This document shows positions 16,611-26,539 of a DNA stretch of 64,000 nucleotides, in pieces. The DNA lies in NCBI RefSeq assembly GCF_047470865.1, contig NZ_JAZDRH010000009.1, positions 1 through 64,000 of the forward strand, in the 5' to 3' direction. Within the stretch, counting starts at the first letter, position 1; every line of letters starts with the position of its first letter. Under the pieces are notes generated by a model that saw only the letters and a program-made list of their open reading frames with translations, was not told the DNA's origin and made no database searches. The position numbers and the translations under genes are program-made. This DNA is from JAZDRH01 sp047470865 (lineage in GTDB: Bacteria > Pseudomonadota > Gammaproteobacteria > Pseudomonadales > Pseudomonadaceae).

Positions 16611-19600
16611 ATGGGTATGGTTTTTCGTCCAGCATTACTAGCCACTTGTGTGGCAATGCTTGTGGCTTGTGACTCGACAGATAAGACAGAGTCTACTAGC
16701 AAAGTTTCTGAGTCCTCTGTCAGCACAACACCGGCAACGCCAGTGCAGCAAGCTCCAGCGGCTAAGCCTAAGCTGAGCGAGGCTGAGTTAGCGAAAAACT
16801 ATGCTGGGCAAAGTATGCGTGTTGTTGATGCATCTGAAGTGGAGTATCAAGGTGCAAGTAGCATTCTATTAAGTTTCTCTGTACCACTAAAAAGCGGGCA
16901 GTCTTACAATAACCTGATTAGTTTAGTTGATACTAAGAAAGGTAAAATTGATGGCGCTTGGGAGCCTACAGAAGATGGTTTTGGCTTACGGATGCGCCAT
17001 ATTGAGCCTAATCGTGTACTTAAGCTGAGTGTCAATAACGTACTTGGTGTGAACGATGCTAAGCAACAGGCTGAGTTTGAACAGACAATCAAAACCCGAA
17101 ACTTACAGCCAACCGTAGGCTTTGCTAGTTCAGGATCTTTATTACCTACTGAAATTATTGCTGGTTTACCTGTGACCACCATTAACGTTAACCAAATTAA
17201 CGTTGAGTTCTTTCGTGTCAAAGAAGATCAGTTGTCAGGTGTTTTGCGTGATCTTTATAGCTCCAGCAATATGAGTCCGTGGGAGTTTGAGCAAATTAAA
17301 GACCGTTTAGAGTTTGTCTATACGGGGGTTTATAAGTTAGAACCTGCTAAAAATACTCGAGAAACAGTGATGTTACCTGTTTCTGATGCTAAAGAGCTTA
17401 AACAGCCAGGCATGTATTTTGCCATTATGCGCCAAGCAGGCGACATGAGTTATAGCCAGCCAATGACCTATTTTAGCCTGACAGATATTGGTTTATCTGT
17501 GCATGCTAGCGCATTAGACCTTGATGTCTTTGCCCAGGCTTTAGCAGGTGGTGCCGCCCTTAAAGACGTTGAAGTTGTTATCTATGATGTTAAAGGTAAA
17601 GTCATAGATAGCGTTAAAACAGATAACAAAGGTCATGCGCGTTTCACTAATGTGGATTACAAGACAGCGCGCTTAGTTGCAGCTACTAAAAATGGCCAGA
17701 CTACAGTTTTACAACTCAACAAACCAGCACTGGACTTAACTGAATTTAAAGTAGGTGGTCCGCAGTACAATGCTCAGCAGTTATTTGTATTTGGTCCACG
17801 TGATCTTTATCGCCCAGGTGAGACCGTTTTACTCAATGCGCTCTTGCGTGATGCTGATGGTAAACCTTTGCCAGCTCAGCCAGTTAAAGTCAAAGTTATG
17901 CGCCCAGATGGCAAAGAAGCACGCAGCTTCACATGGCAAGCGGATAGCGATGGTTTCTATCAATATAATTTACCTATCTCAGCAGAAGGGCCAACGGGTA
18001 GCTGGGATTTAATTATGGATTTAGGTGGTACTCAGCAAAGCTATAGCTTTATGGTTGAGGACTTTCTACCTGAGCGTTTAGCACTTGAGCTTAAAGGTTC
18101 AGAAGCGCCTATAGGTTTGAATGAAAAACTGGTTGTCGATATCAATGGTCGTTATTTGTATGGCGCTCCTGCCAGTGATAATCGTGTTACGGGGCAAGTT
18201 TTTGCACGCCTAGCGCGTGAGGCTGTACCTTCATTGCCTGGCTATCATTTTGGTGATGTTACGCAAAAGCTAAACCAAAATTTCGAGTTAGACGAAATCA
18301 AGCTAGATAGTAAAGGTATTGGGCGCTATACCTTAAATTCAGATTGGGCGGATGTGAAATCTCCCGTTAATTTAATTGCGCAAATTAGCTTGCTTGAATC
18401 TGGTGGCCGTCCAGTTACTCGTCGCTTCACTCAACCAGCATGGCCAGCCAATTTCCTGCCTGGAATACGTAGTCAAGCAGGCAGTGAAACCAATGATGGC
18501 GCTATTGCTAAGTTTGATATTGTGTACAGCAACTTTGCAGGCGAGCGCATGGCCGCAAATAACTTGCAAGTACGTTTAATCCGCGAACGTCGTGATTATT
18601 ATTGGAGTTATTCTAATGAAAATGGCTGGCGCAGCCATTACACCCAGAAAAACTTAGTACTAGCTAATCAAGATATCTCCATTGAAAAAGATAAGGCAAC
18701 TACCGTTGAGTTTCCATTAGATTGGGGTCCTTATCGCGTTGAAGTAGAAGATCCAAAAACTAAGCTGATTTCCAGTACTCGTGTTTGGGCAGGTTACTGG
18801 TGGCAAGAAAATACTGAAGGCGGCAATGTACGCCCTGACCAGGTAAAACTTGCCTTAGATAAACCCGCTTATAAAGCAGGAGACAAAGCTAAAATTACTG
18901 TCACTCCACCAGCAGGAGGCAAAGGCTATTTGCTAGTGGAATCCAGTGATGGGCCTTTATGGTGGGAAGAAATTGAAGTAGGTGCAGAAGGTAAAACCTT
19001 TGAAGTACCTGTAGATAAAGACTGGACCCGTCATGATCTATATATTAGTGCGCTTGTTGTACGTCCAGGTGAGCGTAAAGCTAATGTTACGCCAAAACGT
19101 GCGGTAGGTGTATTGCATCTGCCATTAGACCGTGCTGAGCGCAAGCTCGATGTTGCTTTGAATGCGCCGAAAAGCATTCGTCCTAACAGCAAGCTGCCTG
19201 TTGAGGTACAAGTGCTTGACAGTAACGGTAAGCCAGCGAAAAAAGCACGTGTTTTAGTTGCCGCAGTGGATGTGGGTATTTTAAATATTACGAAATACCA
19301 AACACCTAACCCATTTGAAGCCTTCTTTGGGCGTAAAGGCTATGGCATTGATCAGCGAGATGTATATAGCTCATTGATTGAAGGTGATGGCAAGCTAGCG
19401 ACCTTAGCCTATGGTGGTGATGCTGCACTCGCTGATGGTGGCGCGCGTCCAAAAACTAGCGTAACTATTGTGGCTAAACAAAGTGAAGTGTTAACCCTAG
19501 ACGAAAATGGCAAGGCGACAGTTAACCTTGATATTCCTGACTTTAATGGCCAAGTGCGGTTAATGGCTCAAGCATGGACAGCGCAAGACTTTGGTGTGCA

Positions 19601-21539
19601 GGAAGCGGCGACTACTATTGCGGCTCCGGTTGTAGCGGAAATGTCAGCGCCACGCTTTATGGCTGGCGGTGATGAAAGTACGTTTGCCTTTGATGTCACT
19701 AACCTAACAGATGAAGAGCAAAAACTCACAGTAAGCATTCAAACTGAAGGCTTACTCAGCGTTAAAGGCGAATCTGAGCATAGCTACAGCTTGAAAAAAG
19801 GTGAGCGTACTACGCTTAAGTTACCTATAGTTGCGAAAGGTGGTTATGGTCAAGGCACTGTCAAATTGAAAGTCAGTGGTTTGAACTTGCCTGATGTGAA
19901 AAATGCAAGCTTTGATCGTGAATGGAAAATAGGCGTTCGTCCAGCATTTCCAGGTCGTTTAGAAAGCTTTAAAGCCTTAATTCAACCGAATGAACAATGG
20001 CAGTTACCAGCAGGCGCTTTAGATAGGTATCAACCAGAAGGTTTAGAAGCCTTGTTAACGGTTTCGAGCTTACCGCCATTGAATGTGGGCGCACATATTC
20101 GCGCGTTACGTGCTTATCCTTATGGCTGTGTTGAGCAAACCACCAGTGGTTTATTCCCATCACTCTATGTTGACAGCGCCACTTTGCAAGGCTTAGGCAT
20201 TGAAGGTGAAACGGATAAAGAGCGTCGTGAAAAAGTAGAGATAGGTATTAGTCGCCTATTAAGCATGCAGCTTAACAATGGCGGTTTTGCAATGTGGAGC
20301 GCTGATGGTTCAGAGCAGTATTGGGCAACGGTTTATGTCACAGACTTCTTATATCGTGCTCGTGAACAAGGTTATGCAGTGCCAACCAAGGCACTAGAAA
20401 AAGCCAGTCAACGTACATTGCGTTACCTCAATGAGGCGCATTTAATTGATGGTTATACAGACCGCCTAGAAGGCACCCGCTTTGCTGTTCAAGCCTATGC
20501 CGGTTATGTGCTAGCTCGTAATAAAAATGCGCCATTAGGCCAGCTACGTAAGCTCTATGAGCGCCGTGCTAAAGCAGAAACTACCTTGTCTTTGGTGCAG
20601 CTAGGGATAGCTTTAAAACTTATGGGTGATGAGCTTAAAGCGAAAGAAGTGATTGACCAAGCCTTAAATATGCCTGTGCGTTCTAACCAATACTGGTTAG
20701 GTGATTATGGCTCATCATTACGTGATCAGGCGCTTATCATTTCCCTTCTTAATGAGCATAAATACCGTGAAGATTTAACGGCTGATATGCTAATGAGCTT
20801 GTCAAATGACTTAGGTAATCAAACCTACTTATCTACGCAAGAGCGTAACGCTTTATTTATGGCAGGTCGTAATTACCTCAACCATAAAGAAAAACCTTGG
20901 AATGCGGCGATAGTCATGGGCGACAAGCTTGAAAACATTAACAACAGTAAGTCGGTTGTACGTTTAGGCTTGGCGCAGTTGGAAAATATGAATGCCGTTA
21001 AAGGTGATGTAGAGCATAAACTCTATCAACGCATGGAGATTTCAGGTTATCCAAATAAAGCACCTGAACCAACCTCAAATGTACTAAGTATTGAACGTCA
21101 ATACTTAGATACTAAGGGTGAGTTGATTGATATTAACAATCTGAAAAGTGGTGATTTGGTGCTAGTGCACTTAGCCATTCGTGCTAATAAACAACGGGTG
21201 AACGATGCTTTGTTGGTTGATATGTTGCCTGCAGGTTTAGAGCTAGAAAACCAAAATTTAGGTAATAGCTCAGCTAGCTTGGCTGATAGCAGCACTAAAG
21301 TAAAAGGCTGGATGCAGTCTATGGCCAATGCGCGTATTGAGCATCAAGAATACCGGGATGACCGTTATGTCGCTGCGTTAAATGTGAACTCTTACAATAC
21401 AACGCATGTGCTGTATTTAGCGCGGGCCGTAACACCAGGTACTTACCTAGTTCCGCCTCCTCAAGTGGAGTCAATGTACCGCCCTATGTGGCATGCGATT
21501 GGTGAGACGCCAAGCACACTTAGAGTTCGCGCTAAGTAA
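16611..21539 (+). CDS. Alpha-2-macroglobulin-family lipoprotein with thioester (YfhM type)
   Basis: A 1642-residue protein, about the length of E. coli YfhM (1653). The lipoprotein signal ends in LVAC with Cys20 and is followed by a Ser/Thr/Pro/Ala linker (to about residue 65). A series of macroglobulin-like beta domains follows; GPQYNAQQLFVFGPRDLYRPGE marks a conserved macroglobulin domain. The thioester motif is intact as CVEQ at Cys1173-Gln1176 (PYGCVEQ), followed by the helical thioester domain with NNGGFAMWSADGS. Such proteins are anchored in the periplasm and trap invading proteases covalently. In E. coli the gene is paired with the peptidoglycan synthase gene pbpC; no pbpC is adjacent here. 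Confidence 0.92.
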   Translation: MGMVFRPALLATCVAMLVACDSTDKTESTSKVSESSVSTTPATPVQQAPAAKPKLSEAELAKNYAGQSMRVVDASEVEYQGASSILLSFSVPLKSGQSYNNLISLVDTKKGKIDGAWEPTEDGFGLRMRHIEPNRVLKLSVNNVLGVNDAKQQAEFEQTIKTRNLQPTVGFASSGSLLPTEIIAGLPVTTINVNQINVEFFRVKEDQLSGVLRDLYSSSNMSPWEFEQIKDRLEFVYTGVYKLEPAKNTRETVMLPVSDAKELKQPGMYFAIMRQAGDMSYSQPMTYFSLTDIGLSVHASALDLDVFAQALAGGAALKDVEVVIYDVKGKVIDSVKTDNKGHARFTNVDYKTARLVAATKNGQTTVLQLNKPALDLTEFKVGGPQYNAQQLFVFGPRDLYRPGETVLLNALLRDADGKPLPAQPVKVKVMRPDGKEARSFTWQADSDGFYQYNLPISAEGPTGSWDLIMDLGGTQQSYSFMVEDFLPERLALELKGSEAPIGLNEKLVVDINGRYLYGAPASDNRVTGQVFARLAREAVPSLPGYHFGDVTQKLNQNFELDEIKLDSKGIGRYTLNSDWADVKSPVNLIAQISLLESGGRPVTRRFTQPAWPANFLPGIRSQAGSETNDGAIAKFDIVYSNFAGERMAANNLQVRLIRERRDYYWSYSNENGWRSHYTQKNLVLANQDISIEKDKATTVEFPLDWGPYRVEVEDPKTKLISSTRVWAGYWWQENTEGGNVRPDQVKLALDKPAYKAGDKAKITVTPPAGGKGYLLVESSDGPLWWEEIEVGAEGKTFEVPVDKDWTRHDLYISALVVRPGERKANVTPKRAVGVLHLPLDRAERKLDVALNAPKSIRPNSKLPVEVQVLDSNGKPAKKARVLVAAVDVGILNITKYQTPNPFEAFFGRKGYGIDQRDVYSSLIEGDGKLATLAYGGDAALADGGARPKTSVTIVAKQSEVLTLDENGKATVNLDIPDFNGQVRLMAQAWTAQDFGVQEAATTIAAPVVAEMSAPRFMAGGDESTFAFDVTNLTDEEQKLTVSIQTEGLLSVKGESEHSYSLKKGERTTLKLPIVAKGGYGQGTVKLKVSGLNLPDVKNASFDREWKIGVRPAFPGRLESFKALIQPNEQWQLPAGALDRYQPEGLEALLTVSSLPPLNVGAHIRALRAYPYGCVEQTTSGLFPSLYVDSATLQGLGIEGETDKERREKVEIGISRLLSMQLNNGGFAMWSADGSEQYWATVYVTDFLYRAREQGYAVPTKALEKASQRTLRYLNEAHLIDGYTDRLEGTRFAVQAYAGYVLARNKNAPLGQLRKLYERRAKAETTLSLVQLGIALKLMGDELKAKEVIDQALNMPVRSNQYWLGDYGSSLRDQALIISLLNEHKYREDLTADMLMSLSNDLGNQTYLSTQERNALFMAGRNYLNHKEKPWNAAIVMGDKLENINNSKSVVRLGLAQLENMNAVKGDVEHKLYQRMEISGYPNKAPEPTSNVLSIERQYLDTKGELIDINNLKSGDLVLVHLAIRANKQRVNDALLVDMLPAGLELENQNLGNSSASLADSSTKVKGWMQSMANARIEHQEYRDDRYVAALNVNSYNTTHVLYLARAVTPGTYLVPPPQVESMYRPMWHAIGETPSTLRVRAK

Positions 21540-21556
21540 AAATTGCGAAAACCCTC

Positions 21557-21596
21557 AACCGCTTAGTTATGTATCAATAACTAGGCGGTTTTTTTA
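21557..21596 (+). terminator. Terminator after the macroglobulin gene
   Basis: AACCGC.TAGTTAT pairs with ATAACTA.GCGGTT and a run of T follows. Confidence 0.85.
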
Positions 21597-21685
21597 TGGC
21601 ATAAAAAAGTTGTCGCATGCTTGTCATGTCTTTAGGTTGTAATGAATCTGTAAGCAGTTTGTCGCTTACTAGTCAGGAGATTTAC

Positions 21686-23077
21686 ATGATGCAAAGCTCT
21701 GTAGCGGATCACAGCAAACCAAGATTATACGTGCTTGATACTAACGTGCTAATCCACGACCCCACCGCGATGTTGAACTTTGAGGAACACCAAGTAGTGA
21801 TTCCCATGACCGTACTGGAGGAGCTTGATCATCTTAAATCAGGAAAACCAGCTGTAGCCGTTGAATGCCGTCAAGCTATTCGGTTGATTGATCAACTCAT
21901 TGGTGATGCTAGCCCAGCTGAACTAGAAAAAGGCGTGCCTATTTTACGTGTTGATGGCAATACTTTAGGGCGTTTGTCTATTGCTTTGCAGCTTAATGGG
22001 GAAGTGGTAAAACGCTTGCCTAATACCATTAATGACAACCGAATTATTAACTTGCTAGCTATTTTGCAAGAAGATTATCCACAGCATGAAGTTGTCTTGG
22101 TCAGTAAAGATATTAACTTGCGCATTAAAGCAAGGGCTTGTGGTATAGAGGCTGAGGATTATCACACTGATCAGCTAATTGACGATATTTCATTATTACC
22201 AAAAGGCTATCATGAATTTTCTGACAGTTTCTGGGATGGCGTGGACAAGGTTGAAACGCGCCAAGAGCTAGGCGTTACTTATCACTCTATTGCGCTAAAT
22301 GATGATTTACCTAGCATGCACATGAATGAGTTTATTCTCGACGAGCAAGGTTTTGTCGGCTGGATTAAAGAAATTGATGATAAGCGCCTGTTGGTGAAGG
22401 ATCTGTCCAATGACAACTTGTTACAACAAGAAGCTTGGGGTTTAAAACCAAGGGATATTTATCAAGCTTTGGCACTCAAAGCCTTGCTTGATCCTGATAT
22501 CCATCTGGTTAACCTGACAGGAGCTGCAGGTTCGGGAAAAACTATTTTGGCACTGGCTGCGGCGATTGAGCAAACCATGTCAGAAAAGCTGTATCGCCGC
22601 ATTATTGTGACGCGAAGTGTGCAGGGTTTGGACGAAGATATTGGTTTTTTACCAGGCACTGAAAAAGAAAAAATGGAGCCTTGGTTAGGTGCTATTACAG
22701 ATAACCTTGAAGCATTACATCTAGATGATGAAAATCCGAAGGGCAGTGTGGAATATATTTTAGACCGCATACCTTTACAGTTTAAATCGCTTAACTACAT
22801 TCGAGGACGCAGCTTTCAATACAGCTTTTTATTAATTGATGAGTGTCAAAATCTTACACCTCATCAAGTAAAAACTATCATTACCCGTGCCGGCAAAGGC
22901 ACTAAAGTGGTTTGCTTAGGAAACCTAGCACAAATTGATACGCCTTACCTTTCTGCAACAAGCTCAGGTCTAACCTATTTAACGGAACGCCTGAAGGACT
23001 TTTCAGGTAATGTACATATTACTCTGCAAGGTGTGCCACGCTCACTATTAGCAGAATATGCCGATGCTAACTTATAA
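21686..23077 (+). CDS. PIN-domain/PhoH-like ATPase (YlaK type)
   Basis: A 463-residue fusion. The N-terminal PIN nuclease domain (residues 10-150) shows LDTNVLIHDP and later acidic residues (NDNRIINLL, SKDINLRIKA). The C-terminal PhoH ATPase domain (about 255-460) has the Walker A motif GAAGSGKT at residues 279-286 and Walker B-like FLLIDECQN. Proteins of this architecture are thought to act as RNA helicase/nucleases in RNA turnover. The start at 21686 was chosen because a clean AGGAG lies six bases ahead, whereas the in-frame ATG 23 codons upstream has no ribosome site. It is flanked by terminators on both sides. Confidence 0.88.
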   Translation: MMQSSVADHSKPRLYVLDTNVLIHDPTAMLNFEEHQVVIPMTVLEELDHLKSGKPAVAVECRQAIRLIDQLIGDASPAELEKGVPILRVDGNTLGRLSIALQLNGEVVKRLPNTINDNRIINLLAILQEDYPQHEVVLVSKDINLRIKARACGIEAEDYHTDQLIDDISLLPKGYHEFSDSFWDGVDKVETRQELGVTYHSIALNDDLPSMHMNEFILDEQGFVGWIKEIDDKRLLVKDLSNDNLLQQEAWGLKPRDIYQALALKALLDPDIHLVNLTGAAGSGKTILALAAAIEQTMSEKLYRRIIVTRSVQGLDEDIGFLPGTEKEKMEPWLGAITDNLEALHLDDENPKGSVEYILDRIPLQFKSLNYIRGRSFQYSFLLIDECQNLTPHQVKTIITRAGKGTKVVCLGNLAQIDTPYLSATSSGLTYLTERLKDFSGNVHITLQGVPRSLLAEYADANL

Positions 23078-23090
23078 GTAACACTTAACA

Positions 23091-23119
23091 TCAAAGGAGC
23101 TATTTCTGAGCTCCTTTGA
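23091..23119 (+). terminator. Terminator after the PhoH-like gene
   Basis: TCAAAGGAGCT pairs perfectly with AGCTCCTTTGA, followed by TTATTTAT. It overlaps the first possible start of the next gene, which supports the later start at 23140. Confidence 0.8.
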
Positions 23120-23139
23120 TTATTTATACTGAGCACAAA

Positions 23140-23565
23140 ATGAAAATATATTTAGTATTACTACTGTCTTTTATGCCATTAGTAGCCTTTTCTGCACAGG
23201 CTAATTATCCTGACGTGTGTGCAAAAATTGAGGCTACCATTGAAAATAACACCTTTACGCTATCTACTACAGAACTAGGTATAGATCCTAAACAGATAAT
23301 AAGGGAACAAACACAAGTTAAAGTCTTAGCCATTAACCCTGTAACCCCATTGTTAATTAAGCAGTATGCAGATGCAGCGGATGCTAATATGCGAGATATT
23401 TATTTTTCTATTTATAGAGAGGGCAATCCATTAGTGATGGTTGTTCAATACACCTATGTTAATGCGAAAAAACAAGAAAACGTATTTATTTCATCAGCTG
23501 TCGTGAATGACGAAGAATGCTCAGTTTCGTTTGATAAATACTTAACCGTAAAACGCGAATTTTAA
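23140..23565 (+). CDS. Small exported protein of unknown function
   Basis: A 141-residue protein with a clear signal peptide (MKIYLVLLLSFMPLVAFSAQA, cleavage near residue 19-21). The mature part contains two cysteines (DVCAKIEA and EECSVSF), probably a periplasmic disulfide. An in-frame ATG 8 codons upstream lies inside the preceding terminator and was rejected. I do not recognise the family. It is convergent with the TPR protein gene downstream, and I see no obvious ribosome site. Confidence 0.6.
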   Translation: MKIYLVLLLSFMPLVAFSAQANYPDVCAKIEATIENNTFTLSTTELGIDPKQIIREQTQVKVLAINPVTPLLIKQYADAADANMRDIYFSIYREGNPLVMVVQYTYVNAKKQENVFISSAVVNDEECSVSFDKYLTVKREF

Positions 23566-23631
23566 CGATATAGATATAAATTGGTAACTAACCAGCTAGC
23601 CTATATTGAACTAGCTGATGGGTTTAGTTAA

Positions 23632-24306
23632 CTATTTTATGCCTTCACTTTTAAACTCAATTTTACCGCTGGCAATAGCTTCTAGTATTCTTTCTGTAGT
23701 TTGATCTTCAGGTACGGCTGCTTGATAGCGCTTAAAATGTTTTACAGCGTTTTCTTTATCGCCTTTGTATAAGTAAAACATGCCTAATGACCAGTATGCT
23801 CGCTTATCGCCTAACGCTAGTGCTTTTTCTAGTAGTGGTTGGGCATTTTGTGGTTTACCTGAATCGAGTAAAAAGACACCAAGAAATAGATAGCCAGCGG
23901 CTGACTCAGGATGCTCTGTAATATAGCGCTGACTGTAGTCAACAGCCATTTCTGCTGCACCTTTGATATCTAGGTTATGTCCAAGACGAGCCATTTGCAT
24001 ACTCAGTTGTAGAACATGCGGGTTGTTATCTTTTTCCTTAACAATTATTTGGGCTATTTTTAAGAGTTTAAATGCATCTTGTGTTGCTGCTTTTTTATCT
24101 GCTTCATCATCAAATTTGGTTGGGTAGTTCTGCGCATATTTTCCAATGTTGATTATTGCAGCTTGGTATTCTTGAATATTAAATTGGTTGTTGCTTGATG
24201 TCTGACTGATAATTTTTTCAAAATTGGCGGGCTGATAGGAGCCTGCTATTGCTGAGGTTAAAAAGGATGAGCTAATTAATAAGCTCATAATTAGTTTTTT
24301 GATCAT
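23632..24306 (-). CDS. Exported TPR-repeat protein
   Basis: A 224-residue protein with a signal peptide (MIKKLIMSLLISSSFLTSAIA-GS). Its second half carries at least two tetratricopeptide-like helical hairpins: ESAAGYLFLGVFLLDSGKPQ and KRAYWSLGMFYLYKGDKENA, each with the small-aromatic pattern of TPRs. It is probably a periplasmic scaffold; the partner is unknown. The ORF is flanked by a convergent gene on one side and a terminator region on the other, so it appears to be a single gene. Confidence 0.75.
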   Translation of the reverse strand: MIKKLIMSLLISSSFLTSAIAGSYQPANFEKIISQTSSNNQFNIQEYQAAIINIGKYAQNYPTKFDDEADKKAATQDAFKLLKIAQIIVKEKDNNPHVLQLSMQMARLGHNLDIKGAAEMAVDYSQRYITEHPESAAGYLFLGVFLLDSGKPQNAQPLLEKALALGDKRAYWSLGMFYLYKGDKENAVKHFKRYQAAVPEDQTTERILEAIASGKIEFKSEGIK

Positions 24307-24401
24307 ATAAATAATATCCTTCTATACTTAAATGAATAAACTTATTTAGCTTAGTGGTTTTTCTTTTTTATTCCAATAAAAGTCTGTTGTTTTGAATGCT
24401 A

Positions 24402-24425
24402 AAAAGAGCACCGAAGTGCTCTTTT
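24402..24425 (-). terminator. Terminator of the rhlB-like gene
   Basis: AAAAGAGCAC-CGAA-GTGCTCTTTT, a symmetric hairpin with T on either strand, ends two bases from the stop of the helicase gene on the minus strand. Confidence 0.85.
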
Positions 24426-24427
24426 AT

Positions 24428-25807
24428 TTAACGCTGTAATAAATGCTCAGGAGGCATTTGGCAGTCAAGTTTCCCACCAAGTAAAGCTTCAATGGCGGGT
24501 AAAGCAAAGGCGTCATCTTCACCTGCAAAACTGATGGAAACGCCTTCTGTCCCTGCACGGCCTGTACGTCCGATACGGTGCACATAATCGTCTGGATTTT
24601 CTGGCAAGGTGTAGTTGATGACGTGGCTGATATCATCAATGTGAATACCGCGGCCAGCAACATCGGTAGCCACTAAGACCTGTAGTTTACCGGCACGAAA
24701 GTCTTCTAGAACACGAACGCGTTTATTCTGCGCCACATCACCAGACATCTGTGCTGCTTTAATACCATCGCGACGTAGTTTTTCTTCAATACGGCGTACT
24801 TCATCTTTACGGTTGGCAAATACCATCACCCGAGGCCAGTTATTTTCACGAATAAGGTTGCGTAATAAGGTGTATTTGTCATGGCTGGCAACGGCATACA
24901 CATGCTGTTCAACAGTATCGCTTGCTACGCTTTCAGGTTCAATTTCAACTACCGCAGGATCAAGCGTCCATTGTTTGGCAAGATTCATTACATCTTCAGT
25001 AAAGGTGGCTGAAAATAATAGGGTTTGGCGCTGACGTTTATGCGGTGTTTGGCGAATAATTTGGCGTACTTGTGGGATAAAACCCATATCTAACATGCGA
25101 TCAGCTTCATCTAAGACTAATACTTCAACCATGTCTAAATGCACTTCGCCACGATGGTTGAAATCAAGTAAACGCCCAGGTGTAGCTACCAAAATATCAC
25201 AGTATTTGCTTTCAAGTTGACGTAGTTGTTTGTCAAACTCCATGCCGCCTACAAAACTCATAACGTTTAGCCCGCAATATTTGCAAAGCTGTTCTGCATC
25301 TTTAGCAATTTGAATGACGAGCTCACGTGTAGGCGCAATAATCAATGCGCGCGGTTCGCCCATGTAGCGTTCATCCGGTACAGGGGTTTCCAGTAGCTGA
25401 CTAATAGTGGAAATTAAAAAGGCAGCGGTTTTTCCCGTTCCTGTTTGTGCCCGACCAATAGCATCAGCACCACGTAAAGTATGACCTAAAACCTGTGCTT
25501 GGATAGGTGTGCAATAACTAAAGCCGGCTTCTGCAATAGCACGCATCAAGCTAGCTTCTAATGGGAAATCATGGAAGCGTGTTTTATTGGGAACAGCCTC
25601 TACTTTAAATTCATCAATTGACCATGCGCTAACAGGTGTCGCTGGCTTAGGTTTAGATTTGTACTTTTTATTCTTAGTGTTGCGTTTGTAGTTTTTCTCT
25701 TGACGCGCTGGCTTATTAGGGACAGCAGAAGTGGCTGGCGGCTTAGGAGCGCTGGGAGTAGTTTGAGGCGATTTACTACCAAATAGGTTTTTAAGTGCTT
25801 TGAGCAC
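24428..25807 (-). CDS. rhlB: DEAD-box ATP-dependent RNA helicase RhlB
   Basis: A 459-residue DEAD-box helicase. The order of motifs is complete: Q motif (FSYCTPIQAQ), motif I AQTGTGKT, Ia PTRELVIQIA, II LDEADRMLDMGF, III SAT, and the C-terminal RecA domain with VLVATDVAGRGIH and HRIGRTGRAG. The N-terminal 75 residues are a basic, Pro/Lys-rich tail starting MLKALKNLFG, like the RhlB of Pseudomonas. It unwinds structured mRNA during decay, probably with RNase E. The symbol is supported by the N-terminal start and overall length; other Rhl paralogues are possible. Confidence 0.85.
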   Translation of the reverse strand: MLKALKNLFGSKSPQTTPSAPKPPATSAVPNKPARQEKNYKRNTKNKKYKSKPKPATPVSAWSIDEFKVEAVPNKTRFHDFPLEASLMRAIAEAGFSYCTPIQAQVLGHTLRGADAIGRAQTGTGKTAAFLISTISQLLETPVPDERYMGEPRALIIAPTRELVIQIAKDAEQLCKYCGLNVMSFVGGMEFDKQLRQLESKYCDILVATPGRLLDFNHRGEVHLDMVEVLVLDEADRMLDMGFIPQVRQIIRQTPHKRQRQTLLFSATFTEDVMNLAKQWTLDPAVVEIEPESVASDTVEQHVYAVASHDKYTLLRNLIRENNWPRVMVFANRKDEVRRIEEKLRRDGIKAAQMSGDVAQNKRVRVLEDFRAGKLQVLVATDVAGRGIHIDDISHVINYTLPENPDDYVHRIGRTGRAGTEGVSISFAGEDDAFALPAIEALLGGKLDCQMPPEHLLQR

Positions 25808-25879
25808 GGCAATCTCTTTATTAAATAAAAACGACAGTGTATAGGAATTATTCGATGAATTATAACTGTTAACTGACCG

Positions 25880-26539
25880 TTAAGCTGTTTCTATTAAGTG
25901 TGTCTGTAAAAAACGTGCAATATCTTTGATTTGGCTAAGGCAAACTTCATGCTGCATAGGGTAGTCGTGCCAAGTAACGGGCTGTTGCAGTTGCTGTAGT
26001 TGAGCAAAAGCAGCTTTGCCAAGCTCAGGGCTTACGACGTCATCCTGAGTGCCATGCATACAAAGCGTAGGGTGTTTATGTGTGCTGTATTGAGCGGTTG
26101 GGGGAAAGTCAGGGGCATAGGTTGAGAGTGCCAGTACAGCCGCTAGTGGTCTATCCCAGCGTCTAAAAGCAGTATGTAACGTGACAGCGCCGCCTTGGGA
26201 AAATCCAGCTAATACCAAGCGTTGAGCAGGAATACCTTGAGCTATTTGTTGTTCTAGAAGGTTAATGATGTGATCACAGCTTTGGTTAAGATCAAGCAGA
26301 TTTACTTGCCGAATATTGTGCTCCATCCGTAAAATATCGTACCAACTAGGCATTGTGTAGCCGCCATTGACGGTCATCGCTCGCATGGGGGCTTGTGGCA
26401 AAATAAAACGCGTGGCAGGCAAGGTTTTTTGTAGCATGCGAGCGACAGGTTCAAAATCACTGCTTCCTGCGCCTAATCCATGCAGCCAAATCACACAAGA
26501 ATCAGCTGGTTGTAGCGCTTCAATCTGTAAGTCATACAT
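25880..26539 (-). CDS. Alpha/beta-hydrolase carboxylesterase (phospholipase/carboxylesterase family)
   Basis: A 219-residue serine esterase of the Abhydrolase_2 type. The oxyanion region is WLHGLGAGSSDFEP, the nucleophile elbow GFSQGGA carries Ser114, and the catalytic Asp and His are visible in HGTQDDVVSPE and YPMQHEVC. It hydrolyses short-chain esters in the cytoplasm; the natural substrate is unknown. The ATG at 26539 is preferred to a TTG five codons upstream. It overlaps the 3' end of the short asparaginase gene by 8 bases, so translation is probably coupled. Confidence 0.88.
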   Translation of the reverse strand: MYDLQIEALQPADSCVIWLHGLGAGSSDFEPVARMLQKTLPATRFILPQAPMRAMTVNGGYTMPSWYDILRMEHNIRQVNLLDLNQSCDHIINLLEQQIAQGIPAQRLVLAGFSQGGAVTLHTAFRRWDRPLAAVLALSTYAPDFPPTAQYSTHKHPTLCMHGTQDDVVSPELGKAAFAQLQQLQQPVTWHDYPMQHEVCLSQIKDIARFLQTHLIETA

